64,000 bases of DNA. It comes from Erodium maritimum (Eukaryota; Streptophyta; Magnoliopsida; Geraniales; Geraniaceae). Under the pieces are notes generated by a model. The model made no database searches, was not told the origin of the DNA, and worked only from the letters and a program-made list of their open reading frames with translations. Below, one piece after another: positions 55,088 to 64,000 of this stretch (positions are counted from its first letter, which is position 1; each line of letters starts with the position of its first letter). The position numbers and the translations under genes are program-made. The DNA is taken from NCBI GenBank assembly GCA_963921825.1, contig OY997593.1, forward strand, positions 43,415,111-43,479,110. The letters run 5' to 3'.

Positions 55088-57109
55088 AGACTTTTCTCGC
55101 CCCGAGAAAACTAAACATAAATAAATATAAACTAACTAAGATAAATGCCAAGATAAACCCCACGATACTATCTCCGTAGGCGGAGCTTGGCGACTCCGGG
55201 TTATTGAAAGCAGTAAACATATGCTGACTCGACTAGACCAAAAATTCTCGTGCAAATGCACAAGCAAATTAAAGACCAAAAATTTAAGACTCAAAGAAGG
55301 TATGTGCTTACACTTGGATTTTATCGGCAATTTGACCTAGAGCATGCATAAGGAATAAGATCTCTCATCATTCTTTTCTACTTTTCACCAACCAATTTTT
55401 ACATGTTGTAGATTAAGAGTGTATGTGTAGTGGTTTACAAGATGAAGTGCAATAACTAGAAAGATTTCAAGCCTAATTATTGTCATTTAGCCCTTTTCTC
55501 TCTCGATTATACATAACATAGTACTAATCAAGAGCATAACGTAATCTCATTCACAAATCTTATGAGTGGGCGTTGTCATGCAATTACGTTGCCTTTGGAC
55601 TATGTGAGTGGTAAACATATCTAGTTCCTTTACGAGTCAAGTGGTAGATCAAAGTTTTGCTTGGTCTATTTCGATTACGTGTCGAAACTTTGGATCATTA
55701 AGATAGGCTGGGGGTTCACCTTTTATTACACTATGATTAACTCGGGACATGAGGGTCTCACTCTGCATAGCGATCCGCCGCAGCCCCTCAAGCCTTTGTT
55801 AATACACAGATTTTATTGGATCCCCTTTCCCCGGGACCTATACTTAATTCCCCGTGCATAGTGTGTGTGATTTTGAAAAATTGGTACCACAAACGCACAA
55901 TGGGACTAACCACTTGAACTCGACTAGATTTCTAATCTACCGAAACACATAGTTCGATCCCAAAACAACCAGCATGTGGGCTCAACCTCCTCTACATGCA
56001 ACAAGTGAAATAAGACTAGTATCCCTTAACTAGGGCCACTAAATGCATAAATCAAGATAGAATCAGGCCGGTGACATTAAAAAGAATTGAAACCTAACCA
56101 CACCTAACATTTGGTGTGACCGCCTTTTCGTGTTAAGGCATCTAGCATCAAAAAATCATCTTGCACCCATTAAGCAATATAGCACAATCACAAATACAGC
56201 TCATTAAAGCTATCAACAGTAAAACATCCAAACATTCCTCAAAAATCCTCAATGATGAAAGTTATTCCCGACTTGCTCATGTTGGCCTAAATTGCACATC
56301 CAAGGTTTACACACAAAATAAAGACCCCCAAAAAAATTACACCAAAAATGCATGAAGTGCAACATAGAATGCAAACATATAAATGCAAAGCATCCCACCC
56401 CACACTTTAAACCTAAGCACTGTCCCCAGTGCGACTCTAAACACATATTTACACATAATTACACATGCACCCGATAGATGATAACAATAAACACCCCACA
56501 CTCAGAATCAGGCAACATACAAGTCAAGAAATCCTATATGCATGGTCTATCAACACAGCAATTCGGGTGCTCAGCACCCCTAGATAGCATATATGAGATA
56601 TAATAGCGGTAAACAATATAAAACAAGAAGGGAAGAGATATTGCCCCTCGAAGAACCGCTACTCGACTTGTTAGCTGATGTGGGAGTCCTAGTGTGCATG
56701 GATGGATGGAAAGATCATCGCCCGTTAGAACTTCTAAGAAGCTCGGCGCCATGGCATGTGACTAAACCGCTCATACTCTTCATCCATTGTTGGGGTGCCT
56801 CCCAACTAGCGCATTTGTTTAACGTCGTTAGCTCGACGGGTAGGAGGCTCAATCAGGAGGCCTCCCAAGAACCTCATACTTCCATTGTGCCCTCCTCTTC
56901 AAGTGTGGATGTGAAGGCGGGAGAAGGAACACAATGCAACAAAATAACCTCTTCCTTAAGTTCTGCACAAACTCCAAACTCAAGGCCAATCTCATCAAGC
57001 TTGCTTTAACAGAATAATCATGATCAAACTCATCTTCGCATAGCTTAGGAGGGATATGAATCCCATGAATCGGAAAATGCACACTCCCACATGGGTTAGT
57101 AGCATCCAC
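55088..57109 (-). other. Non-coding internal region of the Athila-like element
   Basis: About 2 kb without a convincing frame on either strand. Such long 3' untranslated stretches are usual in non-autonomous Athila/Tat relatives. Confidence 0.6.
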
Positions 57110-57982
57110 CTAAATAGAATAATGGCTCACAAACGGGGAATGAGAACTAGCACATGAATCAAAAACTTTATGCTCAACATTAAATTTATAAATCAACGGT
57201 ATAGGTTGAACATAAAGAATTGATTTACTAGAATCTAAAAATGAATCTCCCACACTAAATGGAATTTCGACATCATGCTCGATGTCTAGAAAAATAAAAT
57301 CAATAAGAGATTCAAACACAACCCCTCTCTTGAGAGCATCTTCCATAGTACCCCTTGGATATCTAATCGATCTGTCAGCCAACTCTATGGATACTATGGA
57401 AAGATTTGGCTCATCAAGAGTTTGTGAACTATTTTCTACAACTGTACATTCATTATTTACATCTATATAATTCAGTGCATCAAAACTACATGGAGATTGA
57501 TTTGGCATAATAGAAGAGGGATAAGAATTTGATACCTCACATTCCGCACTTACCTCTAAACTCATGGTTGAATCACGAGTTTCTTCTTCTGGTGTGTCAC
57601 ATAAGTGCTCGGAATGATCATCCTCAATGTGGGCTGCTTGATAATCAAAGTTTGTCTCATTAATCAATTGCATGCGATCATTCATTTGACCTTGAAGCTC
57701 TTGGACCATGGACGCTTGTTCCTCTTGTTTCCTCATCATCTCGTCCATCTTGTCCATCTCATCATGTCGCTTTTCCTCCTCAAATCGGTTTGGAAAAGCT
57801 AGACAAAAATCCTCTTCACTAGGCAATTCAAAAGTGGAAGCGTCCCCCCAATTTTGACTATAGTCCCTTGAATGCAAAAGAACCTCGCAATTATAAAAAT
57901 AATGATCATTAGCTCCACATATATCACAATTCCCATTATTAGGAAACCAATTCTCCATAAAAGCTACGATGCAAATAATCAA
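57110..57982 (-). CDS. Athila-derived ORF: zinc knuckle, coiled coil and protease-like segment
   Basis: 290 codons without interruption, starting about 70 bp downstream of the primer site; the alternative start is Met-9 (MENWFPNNGN). Residues 18-33 hold a CCHC knuckle, CDICGANDHYFYNC. Residues 66-110 are highly charged and probably coiled-coil (EEEKRHDEMDKMDEMMRKQE). Residues 198-262 read SIELADRSIRYPRGTMEDAL, then FIFLDIEHDVEIPFSVGDSF, matching the C-terminal half of Athila-type aspartic proteases. The catalytic Asp-containing half is absent. It may be a packaging protein for the element; this is inference. I do not know a described family with this order. Confidence 0.7.
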   Translation of the reverse strand: MIICIVAFMENWFPNNGNCDICGANDHYFYNCEVLLHSRDYSQNWGDASTFELPSEEDFCLAFPNRFEEEKRHDEMDKMDEMMRKQEEQASMVQELQGQMNDRMQLINETNFDYQAAHIEDDHSEHLCDTPEEETRDSTMSLEVSAECEVSNSYPSSIMPNQSPCSFDALNYIDVNNECTVVENSSQTLDEPNLSIVSIELADRSIRYPRGTMEDALKRGVVFESLIDFIFLDIEHDVEIPFSVGDSFLDSSKSILYVQPIPLIYKFNVEHKVFDSCASSHSPFVSHYSI

Positions 57983-58054
57983 CTAAAAGAATATATACAA
58001 AAAAGAAATGAAACAGTCGTAGCACAAACTATATAGAAAGGGTCGCCTAATTGC

Positions 58055-58072
58055 TCCCTGGCAACGGCGCCA
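58055..58072 (-). promoter_or_regulatory. Primer-binding site, Asp-tRNA type
   Basis: TGGCGCCGTTGCCAGGGA on the minus strand, seven bases after the LTR end. Athila and Tat lineages typically use this tRNA-Asp complement. Confidence 0.85.
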
Positions 58073-58079
58073 TAAAACT

Positions 58080-59874
58080 TGACGCCCTGCGGGTTTAATC
58101 GCAAACTTGAGCACGACAAGTGCACCGGTCGTCAAGTAGTAATCGGATTTGAAGTCCGGAATATCGAGCCCAAAGGAGCAATAGACAATCACTCACTATT
58201 CAAAGCTTGTAGCTAAACTGTTTCGGTAAAAATCGAGTTTTTATGTTTTGAAAATAAACCTATAACGACTAAAAAGAAAATACAAAATTTAACAGAGAGT
58301 TTTCTTATCTTAAATCATGTGAAGAGAGATCAAGGGCACGGGTTCATCGAGTTCATTCCATAAAATTGAACACGTTCGATTGTAGCGATGTTGATTTATT
58401 TTAGAGGCAACGAGTTGTCTCGACTCTAGTCCTAACTTCTTTCGAACGATTCGGACCCTAATGGAATCTAACCACCGAGTTCTTTCGAATCACGATGTAG
58501 GAAGACCCAAAGCGTTAAACTCTATGACAACTTCTAACTTTCGACCAAACAAGACTATAGCTATTGCAATTGTATTAACCCCGCTAGTTCTAGCTAGGAT
58601 TTAAATCCAACCTATGATCGATTTTTGACTTAATTAGAATCCTCCTCTTTCGAGCGACGAATCCTAATTCAAAACAATTACCAAGCCTACACGGGAGGTA
58701 AAGCATTAAGCACAAATCAATCATAGACACTAATACAAATCATCAATCACCACAATCGAAGCATCCAATTTATAGAAATCACTACTCTAATCCCCCATAA
58801 CCCTAGAAATTGGGGGTTTAGTTGTTCATGGTGAGAAAATGCAAGAATGAAAAGAAGCAAACAATTAAACTCATAATCAAGATGAAAGTAGAGATACAAT
58901 CACCAAATTAGCCGTCTAAGGTTGCTCTTCTTCTTCTTCTTCTTCTTCTTCTTCTTCTTCTTCTTCTTCTTCTTCTTCTTCTCCTTGATGCTCTTGAAAA
59001 TCCACCAAAAGAAATGCACTTGAGTAGCCAACAATGGAGTTTGTCTTCAAAAATCAACACCCAAATAAATCTCAAATGGTTCTTTACCCAATAAAATTGA
59101 TCCTCAACAAATAATACAAGATAAAAGCTCCCTATTTAATTCTATAAAAAAGAAGCAATAAAAACTATACAAAAGGATGCCTCCTGGTTCATGTTCTTCT
59201 CTGTTCAAAGAAATGGTGATCTCTGTTCTCTCTAAAAAATGAAATGCAGATGATCCCTCTTCAAGTGTGGCGCTGAAATCATAAAATAGGGTTAGCAATC
59301 TGAGTGGACACGTGGCGAAGAGGGAAAGGAGAAGCTGAGGGGGACACGCGTCCGCGTGAGGGAGGCTGGTGGCTGGCGCTGGGACCCGCAGAGGACAGGT
59401 GTCGGACAGGGGAGAGGCGGCGGCTGGACAGCTGGCGGAAGCAGGGCGTGTGGCGGCTGGAGAAGGACACGTGGCGCGAGCTGGGGAGGTGGCGGCTGGC
59501 GGCGGCTGCAGGCGCTGGACACGTGTCAGGCGGCAGTTTGCTGCTCCATTTTTCATCCTTTTTCGCTATCTTGCTCGCTCCGGCTTTATTTGAACTCCGA
59601 TCGATCTCGTTCTTGCGCCAAAAAATTCCTCTTTTTAAGACCTACAAAACAAGACCAATCATGAATATATTTCAGAGCGAACAAAATCGACCCTCTTGAC
59701 GGTCCACAATCACGAAAACACCCAAAATGCATCGGTTTTCTATCGAAACACCGTACACATAGAGAAAAACAATTATTCAAGCTAAATCTAAATATATGAT
59801 AGAAAACCGGGACAAAAAGACTGTAAAACTCGATATGAAGTGGCCCTTTTATGTGTTAAAATGCACCCGCATCA
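58080..59874 (-). repeat. 5' LTR of the Athila-like element (1795 bp)
   Basis: On the minus strand TGATGCGGGTGC...GGCGTCA. It contains a GC-rich part with three CACGTG motifs (59300-59530) and a CTT/GAA microsatellite. The alanine/proline-rich open frames in the GC-rich part are not supported as genes. Confidence 0.8.
58927..58981. repeat. (CTT)n microsatellite
   Basis: About 18 uninterrupted CTT units (GAA on the LTR sense strand). Confidence 0.95.
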
Positions 59875-60190
59875 AATGTCCAAATGTATATATCATCATT
59901 AGGAATAAAATAAAAGCGGATTTATATTACGTATGTGTTGGAGTACTATATCGATGTGTGCTCTGATCTATGCCCACAATGCGAATAGAACCACAGATCA
60001 AAATAGATCACACTCGATGTGTCCCTAGTCAACAAAGCTTCAGTAGAAGCGACTAGTATTGAAGATGATTCTTTATGGCTTACGTTCGGTTAGTCATTGG
60101 AATGGGATTCGGAGTCTGATCATAGATATCATGTGTGACATGATATTGGACAACCCGCCCTGGTTATGTGCCAAAGATTAAGTCATGAAC
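59875..60190 (+). mobile_element. copia LTR fragment (internal part of LTR)
   Basis: AATGTCCAAATGTATATATC to AAGATTAAGTCATGAACAT follows the copia LTR from about base 36 to base 350. It shares private changes with 54705-54814 (ATCATCATTAG, AAAATAAAAGCGG), so both probably came from one copia element. It is cut at 60190 by LINE sequence. Confidence 0.88.
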
Positions 60191-62164
60191 ATGCAGAAAA
60201 GTCTTGTTAAGGTTTCTTCTCAAGGTGCAGAAAATCTCAAATCAGCTTTGGCTATCTTTTATCTAACCACTGGTCTAAATGGTAATTATGATAAATCCAC
60301 TTTGATCCCTTTCAACCTATCTGAAGAAGAGTCTTGTTATTTTGCTAAAGTCCTTGGTTTCTCTATTGGCTCTCTCCCTCTGCCTTATTTGGGATTCTCT
60401 TTAGGGGCCAATCCTAGGAGAATAAGTACCTGGAAGCCTGTTATTGAAAAATTCAGAAAATCACACGGACTATGGCAGGCAAAATTATTATCATTTGGTG
60501 CTAGAATCACCTTAATAAAATCAACCTTGAGTGCCATGCCCCTATACTTTTTCTCAGTTCTAAAGGCTCCAAAGGCAGTGATCAGAACTTGTGAAAGCTG
60601 GCAGAGAAGATTTCTTTGGCATGGAACTTCTAAGTCAAGAGTATTTTGTAAAGTCACGTGGTTCACAATTTGCAAAACAAGGAAAGAGGGTGGCTTGGCA
60701 ATTAAGAGGCTTTCTGATATGAATATGGCTCTCCTAGCAAAATGGTGGTGGAGATATGCTCTAGAAGACAAGGCTCTTTGGAAACAAATTATTTGTGCCA
60801 AATATGGATGGGAGCTAAATGGGTGGAACCTCTCAAAATCTTCAGATACATGAACATCAGGTTTATTCAACCAGATCTTATTCTTAGCCAAGGATCCAAG
60901 ATTCACTGATATCTTTGGTTCCAAAGGCTTCCTTTGGTGTCTAGGAAGAGGGAACAAAGTGCACTTCTGGACAGATATTTGCTGGGGGGAAGTCACTTTC
61001 AAAGTTTTATTTCCAAGGATCTACTTAATCTCAAACTCAAAAGCAGGTCTCATTGAGGATCTTTGGACTGGTTTGGAATGGGATCTAAATTTGAGGAGAT
61101 CTCCAAGAGGATGGGAGGAAGAAGAATGGGGACTTATCAGTTCTATTATTGTTGGGGTAACTCCAACTGAAGAGGATGATACTTTGACCTGGTTATATGA
61201 TGATAAGGGCTATAGTGTCAAAAGGATGTATACATTGCTGGCACTCCAAGGTACCGTTATCTCAGACTGAACTAGAAATTTATGGACTCCTGGTGTGCCC
61301 CCCAAAATTATTGCTTTCTGCTGGTTAGCATGCTTGGAGGCAATACCTTCAAGATGTTTCCTAGAAACCAGAGGAATGGAGTTTACTTTGGAACAAATGA
61401 TTTTTCCTTCTTGTCACTGGGACTTTCAAGATGTTGCACATATCCTTATTCATTGCAGACATGCTTGGGAAGTTTGGAGCTCTATCTTAGCTTGGTGGGG
61501 AATCTCTTGGGATGTACCTGGCAATCTAAAACCTCTATTTTTCTCTTGGTTCTATCTATTCAGAGGCTCTTGCAGAAGAATTTGGGGGGATATCCTAAAG
61601 CTCTCTTGTTGGTCCATCTGGTTGGCAAAGAATGATAGAGTCTTTGATAATGTGGAATTTTCATCAGAGGTGATTTTCTCTAAAATTCAAAGAAAAATTT
61701 ACTCTTGGTAATGGTCATCCTTTTCTACCTCCTATCATTTTTACTTTGAGAATTGGATATCCTCTCCTCTTCAGTGTCTAGCTCATACACGGTTGAGAAT
61801 TGATCCTCTTCATTGTCTTTGGTGTTGTCTAATACTACATTTCATAAGTTTGCTCTGCTAAAGATTTGGAGGTTTTCTCATTTTGGAATTCTGGGGTTTG
61901 GGTTGGGTTGGGTTGGGGTTTTGGGTGGTTTTGGGTGAGTGGTGAGGACTGGCCTTAGGCTCATTTTGTGAGGTGGGTTCCTTCTTTTCTCTCTGTTCCT
62001 TCAGTGTGTGGTAGTATTTTAAGTGTCTCCCTTTTTTTGTGAGGGTAGAAGTCTAGGCTAGTTGTTCTCCTTTGGCTCCTTTTTGGGGGTGGTACTCCTG
62101 TGTTCGGAGTAAGTTTGGTCAGGTGTTTGCCTCATTGGAAAAAGGTTTTTTTTTAAAAAAAAAA
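60191..62164 (+). mobile_element. 5'-truncated L1-type LINE
   Basis: Starts inside the RT thumb region (YLTTGLNGNYDKSTLIPFNL, then LPYLGFSLGANPRRISTWKP and LSFGARITLIKSTLSAMPLY, 60200-60560). It continues through KTRKEGGLAIKRLSDMNMAL and the zf-RVT domain (PPKIIAFCWLACLEAIPSRC, then FQDVAHILIHCRHAWEVWSS, 61290-61480). It ends with a T-run and A-run at 62145-62164. A stop at 60851 and a frameshift near 61270 break the frame. 5' truncation is normal for LINE insertions. Confidence 0.85.
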
Positions 62165-62818
62165 GTTTCTCACTTTTAACTTCAGTTCCTTCCAAAGTCC
62201 TACTGAGGTTTGCAGGTACTCATACAAGATTGCTTCTCTTCACATGCCCCTAAAATTGAAGTGCAGAACTGGGGTTGTCTCTACATAGTGGTTCTAGAGA
62301 GTTTGGGCTAACAATTTGGTTGCAGATCCGGAGTTCTTCTCACACAGACAAGTTCGACTCAGTTATTCTATTTTTGTTGCGATTTGGATAGCTAGTGTGA
62401 CCTGCAAGTTACCTCATTACTGGTTTCTTCATGACGAACACAATCAATTGATCATGGCAATTGAATTCACAGCCATCTAGATCAACCCTACATGTGCCTC
62501 TACATCTTGATCTATTAGGCATCACAAGTTCCTTCCTTAAGCTTCATTTTGATGGCTGCAGCAAGTTTAGCACTGCTAATCGGTTTCACCATCAGTTCAA
62601 ACTGGTTTCTTGTGCCTATGGCATTGACCTTCAGGGGGTAACCCTCAAAAGTAGCTTCATTCTACTGTCCTCTTCTTTTTTATTTATTTTGGTAGAAAAT
62701 CACTTGTATTTAGTACTTCATCTCTATTGTATTGTCTCTGTAGCTAGAGACTTTGGCCTCTCTTTTCAATCTTTGAAAAGAGGGAGATTTATAATATTGC
62801 TTTGCTGATAAAAAAAAT
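62165..62818 (+). mobile_element. Second LINE 3' end, with RNase H scrap
   Basis: LKLHFDGCSKFSTAN (about 62540) is the start of a LINE RNase H domain. The tail TATTGCTTTGCTGATAAAAA ends in an A run at 62818, matching the TGATAA-A(n) ends of the reversed LINEs. Whether 62165-62460 belongs to it is uncertain. Confidence 0.6.
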
Positions 62819-63399
62819 TAACTTAATCTCTTGCTCTATGTTGTTCTCTTCAAGGTGGTTGTGTTATGATTTTTTGTGTTTTTAACTGTTTCAGTTTTGA
62901 GAAAAAAAATGCTCTGAATCTGATCAATCCAACTCTGATTTATTTTCATTAAAAAAGAACATTTAAAGCGTTTTTATGACTTGTTGTCGTCGTAGTTAAT
63001 GTATGCGTATAACAAATGTAAAGCAAAGGTTGTTTCAGCTCTCTGCGAGATGAAGTTGCGTAGGGATGCATCTTTTCTATGTACCTTCTTTATTCATCTA
63101 TTCTATGTACCTTTATTAATTTAAAATGCATCTTTGTAAAAATCCAAAAGATTACCCCTCGAAATGAGTATAACTTTCTCCTATTACTAGTGTGAAATAT
63201 ATCCATAGTTAATCTATCGTTCATGACGCACAAGAGGCGCATTAGGATATATGAGGAAATGGTGAAAAACGCTCTCAACCGGCTACAGTACCTCATGAAG
63301 AACATTTGAAGATCTTCTTCAACTTTCAACATTCTTCAAGGTTTCATTGTGTACCCTGTTGGTAAGGAACATTTTGTTCCAGAACAGAGACGTAATAAG
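62819..63399. other. Unassigned stretch
   Basis: No recognisable frame or repeat on either strand. Confidence 0.4.
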
Positions 63400-63892
63400 G
63401 GAGGAGACCAAAGAGGTCCCGTTCTCGCGAAAGTCCAATACAAGAAGGTCTTGTTAAAGACATTTTTGGTCGGGCCAATAGGGTTGGGAAAACTGTAGAA
63501 CCAGTGCATCCGAGTTCTGCTCAGGTTTGTGATGATGCGTTCCAGAAACAGGGTAACGAGTTCGGGTCGGCTAGTGGGAAGCTTGAGAAAGGTGGTTCTT
63601 CTGATCATGTGAGGAAGAAGCAGGCTTTTCTAGCTCTCAAGGGACTCGATCCTGCACATGTAATTTGGAACGAAGTGTACATTCGAAACTTACCCTTTGC
63701 GACTTCAGATGATTGGGTTCGTCGTACTTTTGGTGTGTTTGGCGAGATTATCGGATGCTCTGTTTTGAAGCGTGCGAACAGGGGTGGAAATCTTTTTTGG
63801 GTTTGTTTCATTTTTGTCACCGGATTCTGCATCCACGGCAGTGGAAACCTTCAATGGCTACATGATTAATGGACACAAATTGTTCTTAGCTC
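63400..63892 (+). pseudogene. RRM RNA-binding protein fragment with one frameshift
   Basis: The 63504 frame encodes a hydrophilic leader and then VYIRNLPFATSDDWVRRTFG, where VYIRNLP is the RNP2 motif, followed by VFGEIIGCSVLKR. After a T run near 63793 the frame must shift by one base to read GFVSFLSPDSASTAVETFNG (RNP1 is FGFVSF), then YMINGHKLFLALA and a stop. One extra T explains it. The domain end resembles poly(A)-binding-protein RRMs. It could be a retrocopy, a split gene exon, or a LINE ORF1 with an RRM (such LINEs are known in plants). The window end prevents a decision. Confidence 0.6.
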
Positions 63893-64000
63893 TGGCATAA
63901 CCTCGTAATCTAGTTGGAACGTCTTCCAAGCGAGTCGAGACTTCGGTGCCGATTCTGATAGTCTCGTCTGAACTTTTGGGATGCACTGGTTCCAGTGGAA

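Larger units (their letters stand above)
54820..59874 (-). mobile_element. Athila-like non-autonomous LTR element (minus)
   Basis: On the minus strand: a 5' LTR (59874-58080), an Asp-type primer site (58072-58055), one ORF (57982-57110), a 2-kb non-coding part, a polypurine tract and a 3' LTR cut short at 54820. The LTR start TGATGCGGGTGCATTTTAAC is the same on both sides. The shared ~250 bp differ at only about three positions, so it is fairly young. There is no RT or integrase, so it depended on another element. Confidence 0.85.

Noticed and set aside
59104..59556. Alanine/proline-rich 150-codon frame on the minus strand
   Set aside because: It lies in the GC-rich part of an LTR; four overlapping frames are open there and none shows a domain.

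Overview
This is a stretch of plant nuclear DNA, very probably from a eudicot with a repeat-rich genome. The evidence is plant-type LTR retrotransposons with initiator-Met and Asp-type primer sites, L1-type LINEs carrying DUF4283 and zf-RVT domains, a PIF/Harbinger element, (TA)n-flanked inverted-repeat elements, a nuclear copy of plastid petD, and a single-exon PADRE/DUF4228 gene. I cannot name the species. Almost the whole window is nested transposable-element sequence. The only intact cellular gene I can support is the PADRE/DUF4228 gene at 44529-45116 (minus).

Layout. 1-2452 is the end of a very long Ty3/gypsy-type LTR with tandem repeats. 2453-3200 holds a retroelement RNase H scrap and (TA)n-flanked elements. 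3201-20598 is one Ty3/gypsy element (TG...CA, 5-bp duplication TGGGG) with about 3.4-kb LTRs and a gutted 2.3-kb interior. Its 3' LTR is split by a Ty1/copia element at 10659-19118 (duplication ATGAT). The copia LTRs look almost identical although its polyprotein is badly damaged. 20599-28313 is a chain of inverted-repeat elements, each bounded by (TA)n tracts, with a Mutator-like element nested at 23995-25360. 28314-38163 is one minus-strand L1-type LINE, interrupted by a solo LTR (29341-32461, duplication GATTA), a Mutator-like MITE (33000-33355) and a fold-back MITE.

39187-43632 contains LINE tails and inverted gypsy LTR fragments with a chromodomain remnant. 43625-44033 is plastid petD in the nucleus. 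44529-45250 is the PADRE gene and its promoter. 45518-52050 holds LINE remnants and a PIF/Harbinger element (48934-50831). 52408-54704 is a broken Ty3/gypsy gag-pol. 54705-60190 is an Athila-like non-autonomous element (minus) with a continuous 290-codon ORF, lying between pieces of copia LTR. 60191-62818 has LINE 3' ends, and 63400-63892 an RRM-coding sequence with one frameshift.

The genes do not form a pathway. What the window shows is successive insertion, trans-mobilisation of defective elements, solo-LTR formation and deletion around one small stress-type gene. All reading was by eye. Boundaries given with exact terminal dinucleotides and duplications are reliable to the base; other repeat edges are approximate.
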